DNA from: Scolanthus callimorphus
Lineage: Eukaryota > Cnidaria > Anthozoa > Actiniaria > Edwardsiidae
Length of the DNA stretch: 64,000 bases
Assembly (NCBI GenBank): GCA_033964015.1
Contig: JAWWUD010000102.1
Span: forward strand, 310,001-374,000
Direction of reading: 5' to 3'
Every line of letters begins with the position of its first letter. The first letter of the stretch is position 1. The position numbers and the translations under genes are program-made. Under the pieces are notes generated by a model. The model was given only the letters and a program-made list of their open reading frames with translations. It was not told where the DNA came from and made no database searches. This document shows, one piece after another, positions 42,397-53,738 of the stretch.

Positions 42397-43280
42397 TAAA
42401 AGCCGGGAGACCCGGAGATGAGGTAAAAAAATGGGGGACTCCTAGCAAAACCTGGGGAGTTCAGACATCCCTGCTATACAATCCCCAATTCACATGTGAC
42501 CGAGACAACTCTGGGTTGGGAGATATATGGTATCTCTGTAGCTAGGATAGCCATCAGCTCCATGTAAACTGTCTGTCTCAGGGGTAGGGCCAACTTTATT
42601 TGTTGTGCATGCTGCATGTGTTAGCCACAACACCAAGATAACTTGGTGCAATTTTTTTTCATGTGAAACAGGAGCAAGTTTTTTCCTTACTCCCCAAGAT
42701 GATTAACAATGCCTACCTTTTTATTAGTTATGCTGTCCTCAAAATGTTTTGCCTTTTTTAAAAGGCATGCCACCTGCCCAATATAACTGTGATAGACAGG
42801 GATTTTTTGTTACTATGGCAACATTTCACATTATCAAATGATGCAATAGAAAGTCCATCGGTATACTGATTACAGTTAATATTTGAATACATGTAGTTCA
42901 TGGTAAAATGTTCCCAATGTCAAGTGAATGTCAAAAAAAGCAAATTAGCATCACACCCCCTTAATTTGGTTGCTCTGGCAACAAGAATCTAAGGATGGCC
43001 AACAAAGCTGACTGTCATGAGACATTTGTACCAGTGTATAAAGCCCCATGTTAAGCCTTTATTATATCCATGTTAAAATCACACGCATGTTCTGCAATCT
43101 GATTGGCTCTCAGCAGGTCAATTTATTCCTAAATTGACCTGATTTAAGATTTTTGACATTGCGCAAGCAGAATGTTCTACTTCTAGCAATGCGCTGCATT
43201 TTCAAGTTTGGTTATTTCCCTTCATTTGGTTCGAAAAATATTTTCTATGGAAATGATTTCAACATTGATATAATAAAGTG
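42397..43280. other. No gene recognised
   Basis: AT-rich; near 43090 TGCAATCTGATTGGCTCTC resembles subterminal MITE sequence adjoining the hairpin that follows. Confidence 0.35.
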
Positions 43281-43416
43281 GTAATTGACTTGAGTGGAGT
43301 GCAATTTTGGTCAAAAATAATACTTGTGATTTCAAATCGACCTCGTGCTTTTTGAAATCACATGTATGATTTCTGACCAAATTGCACTCCACTCACAGGT
43401 CAATTACCATTATCAA
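43281..43416. repeat. ~136 bp hairpin (fold-back)
   Basis: GGTAATTGACTTGAGTGGAG, with TGCAATTTTGGTC, is inverted at 43374-43412 as GACCAAATTGCACTCCACTC then AGGTCAATTACC. The inner part pairs GTGATTTCAAA with TTTGAAATCAC. Likely the core of a larger MITE. Confidence 0.7.
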
Positions 43417-43856
43417 CACACCTGCGTAGATTTACACTGGCAAATCATCCAATAACTTTTTTATTTCATTTCATTTCTTTTTTATTGAGATATTTTTTAA
43501 GTATAAAATGAATGCACTATGCTTGAAAGCACGTCTCTCTCCCTGTTTCTTATTGTTAGTTTTTGCACTGTCATTCTCCTATCATTTTTTGTTGAGTGTG
43601 TGGTATAGGGGGCATCATTCTTTTTATAGTATACAAGGGAGGTGGCAAAAGTATTTTAACTTTGGCTAGATGCATAAAAAAGAACTTAAACCTGCAAGGA
43701 CTGTTTAAAATGTAAGGCACAGCTTTATCATGAGATCACATCCACTATCTTGTTATATTGTGGATTGATAAAATAAAATTAGTCTAGATAAAATAAACCT
43801 ATTTTTCATACAACTACTACTGCTTCTTCTGACATCTTTTATTCCGTATGATAGTT
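43417..43856. other. No gene recognised
   Basis: AT-rich sequence before the right end of Element II. Confidence 0.35.
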
Positions 43857-44421
43857 GGGAGCTCCGCTTTTAGCCAGTGGCTAAATCTATATATTATTTT
43901 TCTTGATTTAGAAGAAAATCAAATGCACTGCCACAGATCTCTTGATCTTAATGGTCGGATAATTAATTTGCATCTATTGTCGTTTGATCTTCACACTGCT
44001 TGGAGAAAAACGAAAAAAAGTAGAAATTTTCGATTGTAAAGATTAATCCAATTAACACCTCAATTGGGCGTTGTCTGAAAAACAGTTTTGAGAAAAATAC
44101 ACCTTAGAGATAAATCTATCAGATTTTCTATGCAGAATGAGAGAATTGTTAAACGAATCTGATGTAATATGTGCCCAAATTGTTCAAAATTAGCCTATGC
44201 AAATACATTAATAAAAGGCATAAGCCTGTTGTAGGGTACAAGTCGAGGAATGGGGCAGTCTGCAACTGATGCACGTATAGTCTTCAGTGTACCATTATTG
44301 TCAGTCGTATGTTTATAGGCACTATCTCTATAGTCATTACGGTATTTACGCTTCCCCATAACCCCCCATTATAGTACACAGCTACACTTCTACACATATT
44401 TTCGTCCGATTTCTCATAATT

Positions 44422-44464
44422 TAATATATAGATTTAGCCACTGGCTAAAAGCGGAGCTCCCGGT
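44422..44464 (-). mobile_element. Lone right end of the AGCGGAGCTCC family, opposite orientation
   Basis: TAATATATAGATTTAGCCAC, then the palindrome TAGCCACTGGCTA and AAAAGCGGAGCTCCCGG, is the inverse of the right end at 43857-43896. The two right ends point at each other across ~525 bp with no recognised gene. No matching inverse left end was found downstream. Confidence 0.65.
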
Positions 44465-44734
44465 TGTGTACATGGTGTATATCACTATAATAGGCTTTTC
44501 AAGAAAAAAAATGCGTCTAAATATGTACAGTATACAGATGAAAATAAGCACGACCTGATAAAGTGAGGTAAAATAAAAAACTAAGGTGCTAACCCCTCAC
44601 AATGGATTAATGCACCAGTCAAAGTATTTATTTTGTAAATGTATAGGTTAATGACACACGGCTTACTTGTAAACCAGTATTTCTAGATTTTTAGCTGAAT
44701 GTAACTACCGTGTATAAATAAATCATTATTATTA

Positions 44735-44875
44735 TTGTCGTCGTCGTCGCCGCCGCCGTCGCCGTCGCCGTCGTCGTCGTGATAGCATCGAAGGCGCTTG
44801 GGTGGATGTTGCGAAAGCGGTTGTCATCATCTTGATAGCATCGAAGGCGCTTGGGTGGATGTTGCGAAAGCGATA
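44735..44875. repeat. (GTC/GCC)n microsatellite and 53-bp tandem duplication
   Basis: A TCGTCGTCGCCGCC-type trinucleotide tract runs to about 44780. Then GATAGCATCGAAGGCGCTTG and following bases occur twice (44781 and 44834). It joins the 3' side of the minus-strand LINE. Confidence 0.8.
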
Positions 44876-44879
44876 GTCG

Positions 44880-46878
44880 TTCCGAGCCAACCATATCACA
44901 TGACGAGCGACGCAAAGAAGATAGGAAAAACCAAAGGGATGGACTTTCGTTCTTGTTTATTAAATCCGAAGAGTGCATGACGAAGGCAAAAATAAGGGGC
45001 AGTGGGAAAAGCTAAGTGTAGAAGTGAGGAAATCCATCCAAGGACACTTTGCGCTAAAGGGCAGAAGAAAAAGAGGTGCTGGAGGTCTTCAGGTTGCTGA
45101 GAACAAAAACATTGTAAAGAAATATCGTAACCAAAACTGGCCAATCGAACCGCAGTATAAGGAACGCCATGTGCAACTTTCCAAGAGAAATCAGCACATG
45201 TTCTATCAAGAGGACAACACCAGCACTGATCCCAACTAGCAGACCAGTCAACATCAGGGAATAGAGGGGAGAATTTAAGAACAGAGTGAGGAGGTTTAGT
45301 ATTGTGTTTAAAAAAAGGCAGCATAAGCAGAAGCAACAGAGAGACCAGGGATGCACAGGGGATTATCAAAAGTACGAAAAACGATGAGCTTGTGGTCGTC
45401 AGAGGTGCCAGTATCGGCAGCAAGCCAGGACTGAATGACAGAAAAGTGGAAAGGTGGGAGAAAGCGAGACGGCGGAAGAAAAGGCACACTGAGAAAATTT
45501 GAGGGAAGGCAATCAAAAGAGAAGTGAGCAAAAAGTTCCTTCCAAGAACCAGTAGACGAATCAAGAAATCGACGGATCCACTGAATGTGGAATGCATGAA
45601 CACGTAGTGAGAAATCTGGAAATTTTAGCCCTCCATCAGATGGAAAATTGCGTACAGTAGCCCTCGAAACAAGTTCTTTCTTATTAGACCATAGAAATGA
45701 AAAAATCAAAGAATTTACAGAAACAATCACCCAAGAGGGAACTGCAAGGACTGTAACACAGTACCACAGGCCGGAAAGAGCAAGAGCGTTAGTTACCAGT
45801 GTCTTGCCACGGAAAGAAAGTTGACGTTGTCGCCAAGAATTTAGCACATTACTTAGAGATTCAATACGACGATCGAATTTTTGATGCTCAAGGTCACCAG
45901 GGCCAAGGACAGTACCTAACAAAGGGATGGAAGCCGACAACCATCTAAGTGGAATAGGAGGATCTGAACGACCACTCCAGGGTCCAAGCCAAAGACCTTT
46001 TGACTTTTTGGCGTTGATTTTAGCGCCTGAAGCCTTCTCATAGGATGCGTAAACATCAAAGGTGGCAAAACTGAATAATGTCACGAACAATGGAAACATT
46101 AGTTCCAATGAAACGACCCGGAATACCACATGTTTGATCAGGGGAAACCACAACACCAATAACACCAAGGAGGCGGCCAGCGATCGACCTAGCCCCAATT
46201 TTATAATCCACACAGAGTTGGGTTATGGGTCTCCAATTGGCACGTTCAAAAGGGTCATCACGTTTAAACAAAACTGTTGAGAAGAGGATAGTGTCTGGAT
46301 GGTGTAACCAAAGTTAAGAACTTCAACAAGGTCAGCCCCTAATAAGTCCCAAAAGGAAAGATAGAATTCCATTGGCAAGCCATCTAATCCAGGAGATTTC
46401 CGACGAGCCATACCTTTGAGGGCAGTGAGTGCCTCATCAGCGGTAATGGGACCCTCACAAGACAGCGACTGATCAAGCGATAGACGAGACGAAACACAGT
46501 CTAATAAATTTCGCCTGATGCCAGAATGAGTAGGCTGAGCAGAAAAAAGAGCTGAGTAAAATTCTACCCAGGCCTTCAAAATCTCCTCCTGGGATCTAAC
46601 CAAATCGCCAGCATCTTTCCTAATAGCAGGAACTCTTCTGAGGGAAGCTCTTTTCTTTTCAAGGCGAAAAAAATAGGCTGAAGAATTCACCTTCCTCGAC
46701 CCAACGGACTCTAGATCGAATCTGAGCTGCTTTTGCAGCTCTACGATGGAAATCTGCAATAGATTTCTCTACAAATTTAAACCTTGGCAAGACGGAAAGA
46801 TGACCGGCATCAATTTGGGTTTTAAGGGAGGAAAGTTCCTCCTGAAGGTTATTAAGCTGCGCCTTATGGACTTAATTT
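44880..46878 (-). pseudogene. Tx1/L1-type LINE ORF2 remnant with RT core deleted
   Basis: Minus-strand blocks in order: VEKSIADFHRRAAKAAQIRS (about 46790), AYFFRLEKKRASLR, the RT start KSPGLDGLPMEFYLSFWDLL (about 46380), ANWRPITQLCVDYKIGARSI, then directly ASGAKINAKKSKGLWLG (about 46010). The expected palm motifs between (the F..FxxAFD block and the YADD block) are absent, so roughly the RT catalytic core has been deleted at about 46060-46080. Later come LSFRGKTLVTNALALSGLWY, SFLWSNKKELVSR and a C-X-C-X8-H-X4-C zinc motif (CFCSQQPEDLQHLFFFC, about 45100). Several frame changes occur. It is 5'-truncated near 46878. This copy cannot have been active in this form. Confidence 0.8.
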
Positions 46879-47791
46879 CTTTTGGTGCAATATTGAATTG
46901 TTATTTCCTTGATACGGAAGAAGTATACTTTAAATGTACCTCTACCCTCAGAAGTATAATAACAGTATACTTTAAGTACACTTCATTTCCATGTGGGCTT
47001 CAACGTAAAGGCAAAAATGGATCTTAGTATTGGATTCCACAGTGACTTTATTACAGCACACACGTAAACTTGTGCAGATATTTAATGATAAAGAAACAAT
47101 ATCTTCAACAAGTGACAGAAAACTATTACAGGTTCTTTCGTTTTATGATTATTTGCTGAACTGGAGGAAAGAAACTTCAGAAAACAATGGAAATTTTGTA
47201 TCGTCAAAACTATTATTTGATCTACAGTCAATGTTGCGTCATTAAGCCTGCTATTGTAAATCAGGACTGTGTTGAGAATATTTTTTGTCTTGGCCCTGCA
47301 ATGGTCAAAATAACAACCCAACGTTCTGTCATAAAAGGCCACTCAAAATTCACTATGGCCAAACTACAATAAGTCGGAAGAGCAATGCTGCCCATTCCAA
47401 GGAAAATAAACGAAAGCTTACTGTTTATTGCCATGGTGGCAAGAATAATAAATAGGTTATATGTCTCAAATCTTTTCTTTGAAATCAAGAGAAAATGTGT
47501 AAGGTGAATCCAGTAAATATGCATCCCCTTTTCACAGAAGGCATGGGAAGTTTCTTTTCAACACTCAATACCCTTCCGTGGATGGATTTTTTGGGAGGAG
47601 AGGGGGGATATTTTCTGTAACCACACATTCCGGATGAAAATTCAATGACCCTCCTAAACCCCTCTGTAATTTCCAATTCTTTCCATATGGGGGTAATATG
47701 ATTCTCTTGAAACACACAATAAATTTGTAACTAAGTTAAGAATTATCTGTCATTATTGCATCAATACATTTATTTTTTTATAGCCAAATAT
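46879..47791. other. No gene; MITE-like words
   Basis: Plus-strand frames 47030-47245 and 47187-47372 are unsupported. At 47590-47722 GGATATTTTCTGTAACCACA and TTCTCTTGAAACACACA resemble right ends of the 36468-36683 MITE family, with CTCTGTAATTTCC in between. Confidence 0.4.
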
Positions 47792-48221
47792 CTAACTTTG
47801 TTCTCTAGTAGCAAGCGTGAAGCGAATAATTATTCCTCGTCCCTGACCAGCTGCTCGGACGTTGTCAACAGCGATGCCACGATTAAAACCAGTAAACGAG
47901 AAAGGCACTAACATTTCTCTGTGAAGCCTTACAGCCTGCATCAACTGAGTAGCTAAAACCTTTTTGGTGGCACGATTAGGTGGGCTAATGTCATATCCAT
48001 TACAAAGGGGAAACAAGCTCTTTCTTCAGATACGCCCGGCATAGAGATTCGGAATCATGCTTTTCCATGTAGGTAGTGAGGTGGCCATGAGACATTGTTT
48101 TGCCAGGGCTTTTATCATTCCGGATTTCATTCATCGAGAAAATACTTGTGTTGTAGCCCTTGAAGGTGTTTTTTGGGGAGGCATCAATGAAATCTTTCTC
48201 GAAACCATGAACCCATCCCAT
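47792..48221 (-). pseudogene. Unrecognised coding remnant with one frameshift
   Basis: A minus-strand frame from MGWVHGFEKD (48221) runs through MSHGHLTTYMEKHDSESLCR to LKKELVSP, then continues after a one-base shift near 48010 as CNGYDISPPNRATKKVLATQ, MQAVRLHREMLVPFSFTGFN and ends at 47792. Joined it would be about 140 codons. Composition is protein-like and the frame switch is at a single point, which favours a real gene remnant. It lies on the same strand downstream of the Harbinger-type fragment at 48249-48551, so it may be a later exon of that gene or a separate cargo gene. No domain recognised. Confidence 0.4.
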
Positions 48222-48248
48222 TTGTCGTAGAAAAGAGATCCTTGAAAC

Positions 48249-48551
48249 TTACTTCCTGGTGATCATGTATGTATATACAGAAAAAGCATTATGTGATGGC
48301 ATTCCATCACATATACTTCGCTGTGGGCAATGAAAAGTTTCAGGGATTCGTAGCGGTAGATCATTCTTTTCTTTACGAAATTCAGCCTTGCACTCCGCAG
48401 GATCAATCGCATGTAGTTCAAACTTTTCGTAGTTTTGGTACGGAAACTTTTTCGACGTATATTCTTCCCATAAAAGTACGAATTCATCATCATCTAGTAC
48501 TCCGTCGTATGATCGAAGAATCGCATCCCTTGTGTCTCGAAAGCTAGCCAT
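48249..48551 (-). pseudogene. Harbinger-type transposase N-terminal fragment
   Basis: Starts at MASFRDTRDAILRSYDGVLD (48551) and includes DDEFVLLWEEYTSK, AIDPAECKAEFRKEKNDLPL and IPETFHCPQRSICDG. I recognise this as the N-terminal region preceding the DDE nuclease domain in a group of anthozoan HARBI1-like proteins. The frame ends with unrelated residues at 48249, and a GTAAGTTT word follows at about 48240, so either an intron or a deletion removes the catalytic part. No DDE motif is present on this strand. A different Harbinger copy lies divergently at 48696-49460. Confidence 0.6.
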
Positions 48552-48695
48552 TTCTAATATTTCGGAGTACTCACACACGTTTGTTTACATCTGAAGTTCT
48601 CACCTCGTCGCACGTGCAGTTCGCTCTGGCGCCTAGCTACGGGAGATACTTATAGAGCGACCAGTTTGATATTCGGACTTGGGCGTTGTACAGCC

Positions 48696-49460
48696 ATGAA
48701 CATAAAAGACGAGTTTTGTTCGTTGCTTATTGAACATGCGAGAGAACTTTACATACGATTCCCGTCGGGAGAGGCCAAGACGAGAGCGGCTATAGAAGCA
48801 TTTTAAGCCATTAGTGATTTCCCACAAGCAGGTGGCGCACTAGACGGATCCCACATCCCCATTTCTGCCCCTACAGAAGACCCGAAACATTATTATAATA
48901 TGAAGCATTTTATAGCGTGGTATTGCAAGGAGTAGCGGACTCTAAAAAAAAAGGTTCATCCACGTTAGCACAGGGTATCCAGGGAGTATCCACGATGCGC
49001 GTATCCAACGAATGAGTTCTTTGCCGACAGAAGCTAACAACGCTCAAATTCTCGTAGCCCCTACACTACCAGTTGCCGATGGCCTTAGCATCAAGCCCCT
49101 CATAGTCGCTGATCCTGCCTACAAGCTACGGACCTTTCCCCGAAACTGCAGCCATAACCGCTCGCCAAAGAGCATTTAACAAATCTTTGAACAAAGCTAG
49201 AGTTGTAGTCGAACAAACTTTTGGACTGCTAAAAGGACAGTGGCGCGGTTTGTTGCACAACCTAGACGAATCTGTACAAAAAGTACCATGCACCATTATA
49301 ACTTGTTGTATACTGCATAACATTTGCATCGATCTAGATGACCATTTCGAATGCGAGTTGCCGGATGATGACGAGGATAATAACCCCCCTCTCCCTGGTC
49401 ATGATGTCAATCGCGAGGCAACTACTCTACGGAACAGGATAAAACGACTATGTTTTAATT
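48696..49460 (+). pseudogene. PIF/Harbinger (DDE) transposase pseudogene
   Basis: PIF/Harbinger nucleases cut and join transposon ends using a DDE triad. Blocks read on the plus strand: GGALDGSHIPISAPTEDPKH (about 48830, first Asp in LDGSHI), GSIHDARIQRMSSLPTEANN (about 48990), KPLIVADPAYKL (about 49095, second Asp), then ARVVVEQTFGLLKGQWRGLL (about 49197, Glu) and TIITCCILHNICIDLDDHFE. Spacing between the second Asp and the Glu fits a DD35E core. Stops at 48801-48806 and 48940, and frame changes near 48950 and 49130, show it is dead. The coding ends where Element III begins at 49461, so that element may have inserted near the transposase 3' end. Confidence 0.82.
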
Positions 49461-49509
49461 ATAGCGGAGCTCCTTTGCGGCCGAGGGCCGCAGAGCGGAG
49501 CACCATAGG

Positions 49510-52008
49510 TATCGCGTATGAAGAATTCAATAGCTCAAGTAAGAACTCAGGTATACTATCGACTTCATTTTTCAACGCTCAGCGGTATTCCCATTATGGT
49601 ATCGCTGGCGCGTCCGTGTCTGTCTGCGCGCCCCACCACAGGCAACCCCGGAACTGTTTGTCATTTTTCTGCAGGACTCTGTCGTCTGTTCGTCTGTACA
49701 GAGTTCTTTTTCCTGACTGATAAAAAAAAAAACGATGACAAGACGAGAACAATGAAAGAGAGAATTTTGATAGAAGAAGCGGAAGAAATTATTCGAGAAG
49801 AGAGCTAGAAAGAAACAGCGACGGGAAGAAGCCGGGCAAAGCATGAACCACCGCCAAAGAGAGTGCAAAGTGAACAAACGAAACAACGCACGACGGTTTT
49901 TACTCTTCATCAAAAACTCTTGAAATCAAGCTGACAAATCACGATTTTAGAAAATGAGTTACCAGCGGGAAGAAGAGTGACCGATGTCATGATTATAGAA
50001 AAAAAAAGTTTGTCGAGGGAAAGAAGGAGTAGAGAAGAATACCAGTGAATGGTGAAGTCGAAAAAGACAAAAGAAGACGGACGAACGAAGAGCTAGCGTA
50101 GAAACCCATTTTCAAGGTAGGTACTTGAACTTTGTAGCTAGAGTATAAAATGAGCATTCAGCAGTTATCAGATTTTATCTACCGCAAACTTCAAACTTTC
50201 ATTCGTGTTTTTCCCGAACTTTTGCGGGCTGTTTTCTCACTCGTTTGAAAAAGATGAAAGTTGAATGCGACGATAGTGGCCGCTCGTGAGATTAGTCGTT
50301 TTACACGCTCAACCATTGTCGTTTAAGCTTTTTTTCTGTATTGCAATCAGAATACCGTATTTTCTAGTGATATATAAGTTATAGTGGAGCTGACAACTGC
50401 CGTGGCTGTGTTTACTTTTGGCGGAGAGACTCGGGAGAATGTCATGAAAGAAAAACTTGTCACGCATCGGCGGCATGGCTGCCATCTTTAGCTCGCGAGC
50501 TTTTGGTCATCATAGGACTCATCCAGCTCCAAACTTCAGGTTTAGATAATGGTACAATGATTCTTGAATTTTCTAATGTATCTAAGCTATTCAAACTGAG
50601 ACATTTTCAATTCAAATTGAGACATTTTCGACTTCTCAATTTGGTTCGGCTACAACGAGTAACTTTTGTGCGCTAATTTAATTTTGTAGAAATTCCCTAA
50701 GATGTATTCCTGGCTGCGGGGAAGCTTCACAGAGTATTTCACATATGACAGGCAAGCGGAAATCTATCTAGGAATAATTATTGCTGTCTATCAGTGCCAA
50801 TATGCACTGACATTTTACTTTTAATTTATTGTTGGATTCATTGTTTCTCCGTCCGATAGTGTCAGGCATGGAAACTGAAGTCATGGAAATGTATACATTT
50901 TGCACAACATAGATGTAAATTTTGCTCAACATAGACACAATAATTCATAGACTCTAGTTTAAAAGGGATGGACCATTAGAAATTTTAGGGGGGGGGGGGG
51001 GAGGTAGGAGGTTTTTGGTTATGCAGGATTTTTCCTGGTTAGAATTTGTGTAGGAATGTTTTTTTAGCAAGCCATGGCTTTGCAGCAATTTTTTCTGTAT
51101 TTTTCACATGATTTTTTTTTGTCTTACCGAATTTCCCCATGTTTAAAGATACTAGTAGCGGTTTCTAGTCATTTAATTAATAATATTGCTCTGTAGATGG
51201 TGAATAATATTGCTCTGTGGGTGTGCAGACCTATTCCAGGGCTGTTCCTTTTACAAATGCAATCGTATTCTTATATGTTAAATATAAAAAAATAATTAGT
51301 TTCGACATAGTAGAAGGCATTTTACAGGTAGTTGAGGGGATCACACTTTTCTTTCGTTGCGCATGAAGCGGGCCCATAGTTTTGATAAGCGGGTTTTGTC
51401 TTCGAGGCTCATCAGACTTATTGGTTATTTTCTTTAAATTTCAGTGACAACAGCAGCCAGAGGTGGCTTTTGCCAGAGGCGGCTTTCGGAAAGACCATAC
51501 CATGACACAAGTAAAACATAATTAGAGCAGTTTCCACATGACTGTCATGAGTAATTACAAATAACTTGCTAATTGTGATTGGTTTGGGTTGTGATTGGTC
51601 AAGAGCATGGTCTTTGATCCTTATACCAATCAGATTGTGCAGAGAAAATAATTACACAATTATACGTCTAATTAAATTGCTGACAAAAAAGAGAGATTGT
51701 GAATCACCTCTCGCTCTGTGATTGGTTAATTGTTGAATTTCTAATGAATTTCTAATGAATTACTCATGAATTGTTTTCACAGCAGTTATGTGAAAGCCGC
51801 TATACAGTGTATTTTTACTATAAATAGTTGTTAATTGTTGCAAATGTTTTAAACTACTTAAAAAATGGAGAAGACATCCTCCCTTCTAGTGTCGTCTGTT
51901 TTAAAACAATTGGAAGTGAAACTTGATATGTTTCATTAAAGTTGCTATGCAAATTAGCTACAACCACTAGTGGTTGTATCAGATTTACAACATGCTACAG
52001 TATGCCCA
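49510..52008. other. Interior of Element III without recognised genes
   Basis: The region includes a CAAGGTAGGTAC donor-like word at 50114, a G-run at 50988-51002 next to GGGATGGACCATTAGAAATT (one end of an unpaired MITE) and a possible MITE at about 51530-51810 whose ends share CATGAGTAATT in inverse orientation. No coding motif. Confidence 0.4.
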
Positions 52009-53242
52009 GGGGGAACTCCCCTATTTTTGGGGCAGGGGTGCTTGTCAGGAACTTTCAATTTCATCCCTAAAAGGTACCATACATGGCATCGCTTAGTTGA
52101 CTTGGGCTCCTAAAAAGGTATCAGCAAGACATATATTTTTTACGAGGGAGAATACGTCTGAAATTCAGGCAACTAAGGGACCGTTCATTTTTTATCAGGG
52201 AGAGGGGGCTGGTGGAAATGAGGGGGGGGGGGTCACCCAATAAAATACAAGCACATAACAGGGAGGAAACGAAAAGTTTGTATTTTTTACAGCATGCAAT
52301 ATGTTTGTTACATGTTTCAACTCGCTTATATGTTTCTGATTTCACTAAATACTTAATAAAAATTTCGGCACGCTTCGCGCGTATGACGAATTTAACATCT
52401 AATATGCTCTTTTACTTTTTTGATAAGAACAAATAAACCCTCTCAAAAATGCCCTGCACTGATAGGCCTGCCGGGCAGTCTATGTACGAAAGAACACCCC
52501 ACAGGTATAAGCGTGAGTTCAACGTTTACTTACAACAAGCATAGAAATTCGTCATTTGGGCTGCGCTTCACGCACATGAATAATAATAATTTCTTCATTT
52601 GCGGCGCGCATGAAAAATATTACCTAAAGGCTCAGGATCCTTTCACTAGGAGCTTTCTGGGCTCCTCCTGACAGACTATACACAAAAAACCTTCATTTAC
52701 CCTTTTACTGAGGCTTGATGAAATGCGGTTATCAAAAGTTGGCCGCAAAGAAAGAATTATGTGACCCCCTCTTTATGTAAAATCTTTTCTACTAGGACCT
52801 GAGGTGGGTGTCACGAAAACGTTAATAGTTCTGAGGGGGGATCGGTTCCTTAGCTTTGACAGAAGTAAGAAAAACTTTAAGAAGAATGAGACTGCATCAC
52901 TTAGGCAAGAGTCTACCTTACAGGGCAAGCATTTATAATAGAGGGGGGGAGGCACCAGAAAAAATACAATGGATTTTGGGGGGCCACCTAAAAAAATACG
53001 GACATGAAAGGGGGGCCCAACCAAAAGATACAGGGTACCCCCTCATTTCCACCAGCCCCCCCTCCCTGATTAAAAATGAACGGTCCCTAACAAGTGTAAT
53101 TTGATTGATTTGCTAGAATGGACCTCTAATGGGTACCTATCTGGAAATTTTTTTTGCAAGTTTTCTAATTTTTCCAGAGGCCTGATTTTAAACCCTGAAA
53201 GGTGTGACAAGTACCTGCACCCCAAAAATAGGGGGAGCCCCC
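52009..53242. mobile_element. GGGGGACTCCCCTATTTT-family MITE, copy 2, split by a nested element
   Basis: GGGGGAACTCCCCTATTTTT (52009) is inverted as AAAAATAGGGGGAGCCCCC (to 53242). Shared interior words with copy 1 (TACGAGGGAGAATACG, AATTCAGGCAAC, GGGTACC) lie on both sides of the insertion at 52177-53087. Removing the insertion would leave a ~320 bp MITE. Confidence 0.7.
52177..53087. mobile_element. 911-bp PIF/Harbinger-like MITE nested at TAA
   Basis: GGGACCGTTCATTTTTTATC, plus GGGAGAGGGGGCTGGTGGAA, is inverted at the right as CCACCAGCCCCCCCTCCCTG, then ATGAACGGTCCC (ending 53087). TAA flanks both ends (52174-52176 and 53088-53090). A TWA-type 3-bp target and GG-starting ends fit PIF/Harbinger. 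Interior frames carry no motif. Confidence 0.8.
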
Positions 53243-53348
53243 CTCCCTCGGGATGCTACGGTCCTGTGATTCTTATTGTGTTTCTATTGTATTGTTCTTA
53301 TAAACTATTCATGATTTTTTAAGCATGAAATATAAACTTCTTGTCTTA

Positions 53349-53738
53349 CTCATTGGCTGATTGCATTTTTAAACCGAACCAGGGAGGTTGAGGACCTATG
53401 GAAAATTTTCCAGGGGGGCTGTATTAAACTCTGAAAATTCCAGGAGAGGGGGTATGTCTGGAGACTGGAAATTCCAAGGGGGAGGAGTAAAAAAGGTGAT
53501 TTTCCAGGGACATTTTATCCAAAAAGAGATTTCCCAGGGGTATTTTGCCAGAAAAAATGGAAATTCCAGCGGTGGGGGTCATTTATGGGGTTGGAAATTC
53601 CAGGGGAGGGGGTCGGTTTCATGAGTGGAAATTCCAGGGGTGGGGGTCGGTTTCACGAGTGGAAGTTCCAGGGGAGGGGTCTTTTTAAGGGAGGTCCTCA
53701 GCCCCTGGTGCGGTTTATAAATGCAGTCAGCCATTGTA
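53349..53738. mobile_element. MITE carrying GGAAATTCCAGGGG minisatellite units
   Basis: TTGGCTGATTGCATTTTTAA with CCAGGGAGGTTGAGGACCT at the left is inverted at the right as AGGTCCTCAGCCCCTGG and AATGCAGTCAGCCA (to about 53738). Between them lie about eight degenerate GGAAATTCCAGGGG(A/T)GGGGG units. The same right end bounds the larger array at 16141-16800, so the array belongs to this MITE family. Confidence 0.75.

Larger units (their letters stand above)
33791..43896 (+). mobile_element. Element II, AGCGGAGCTCC family (putative ~10.1 kb, with nested insertions)
   Basis: The left end ATAGCGGAGCTCC with a GGCGGCCGAAGGCCGCC hairpin and GCGGAGCACCATACCTAAG lies at 33791. The right end GGGAGCTCCGCTTTTAGCCA ... 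CTATATATTA lies at 43857-43896 in the same orientation. The left interior (about 34270-34330, AGAGCTAGAAACAGCGACCG) is shared with Element III. No duplicated target was found, and pairing of these two ends across 10 kb is inferred from orientation. The two ends could instead belong to different copies. Confidence 0.45.
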
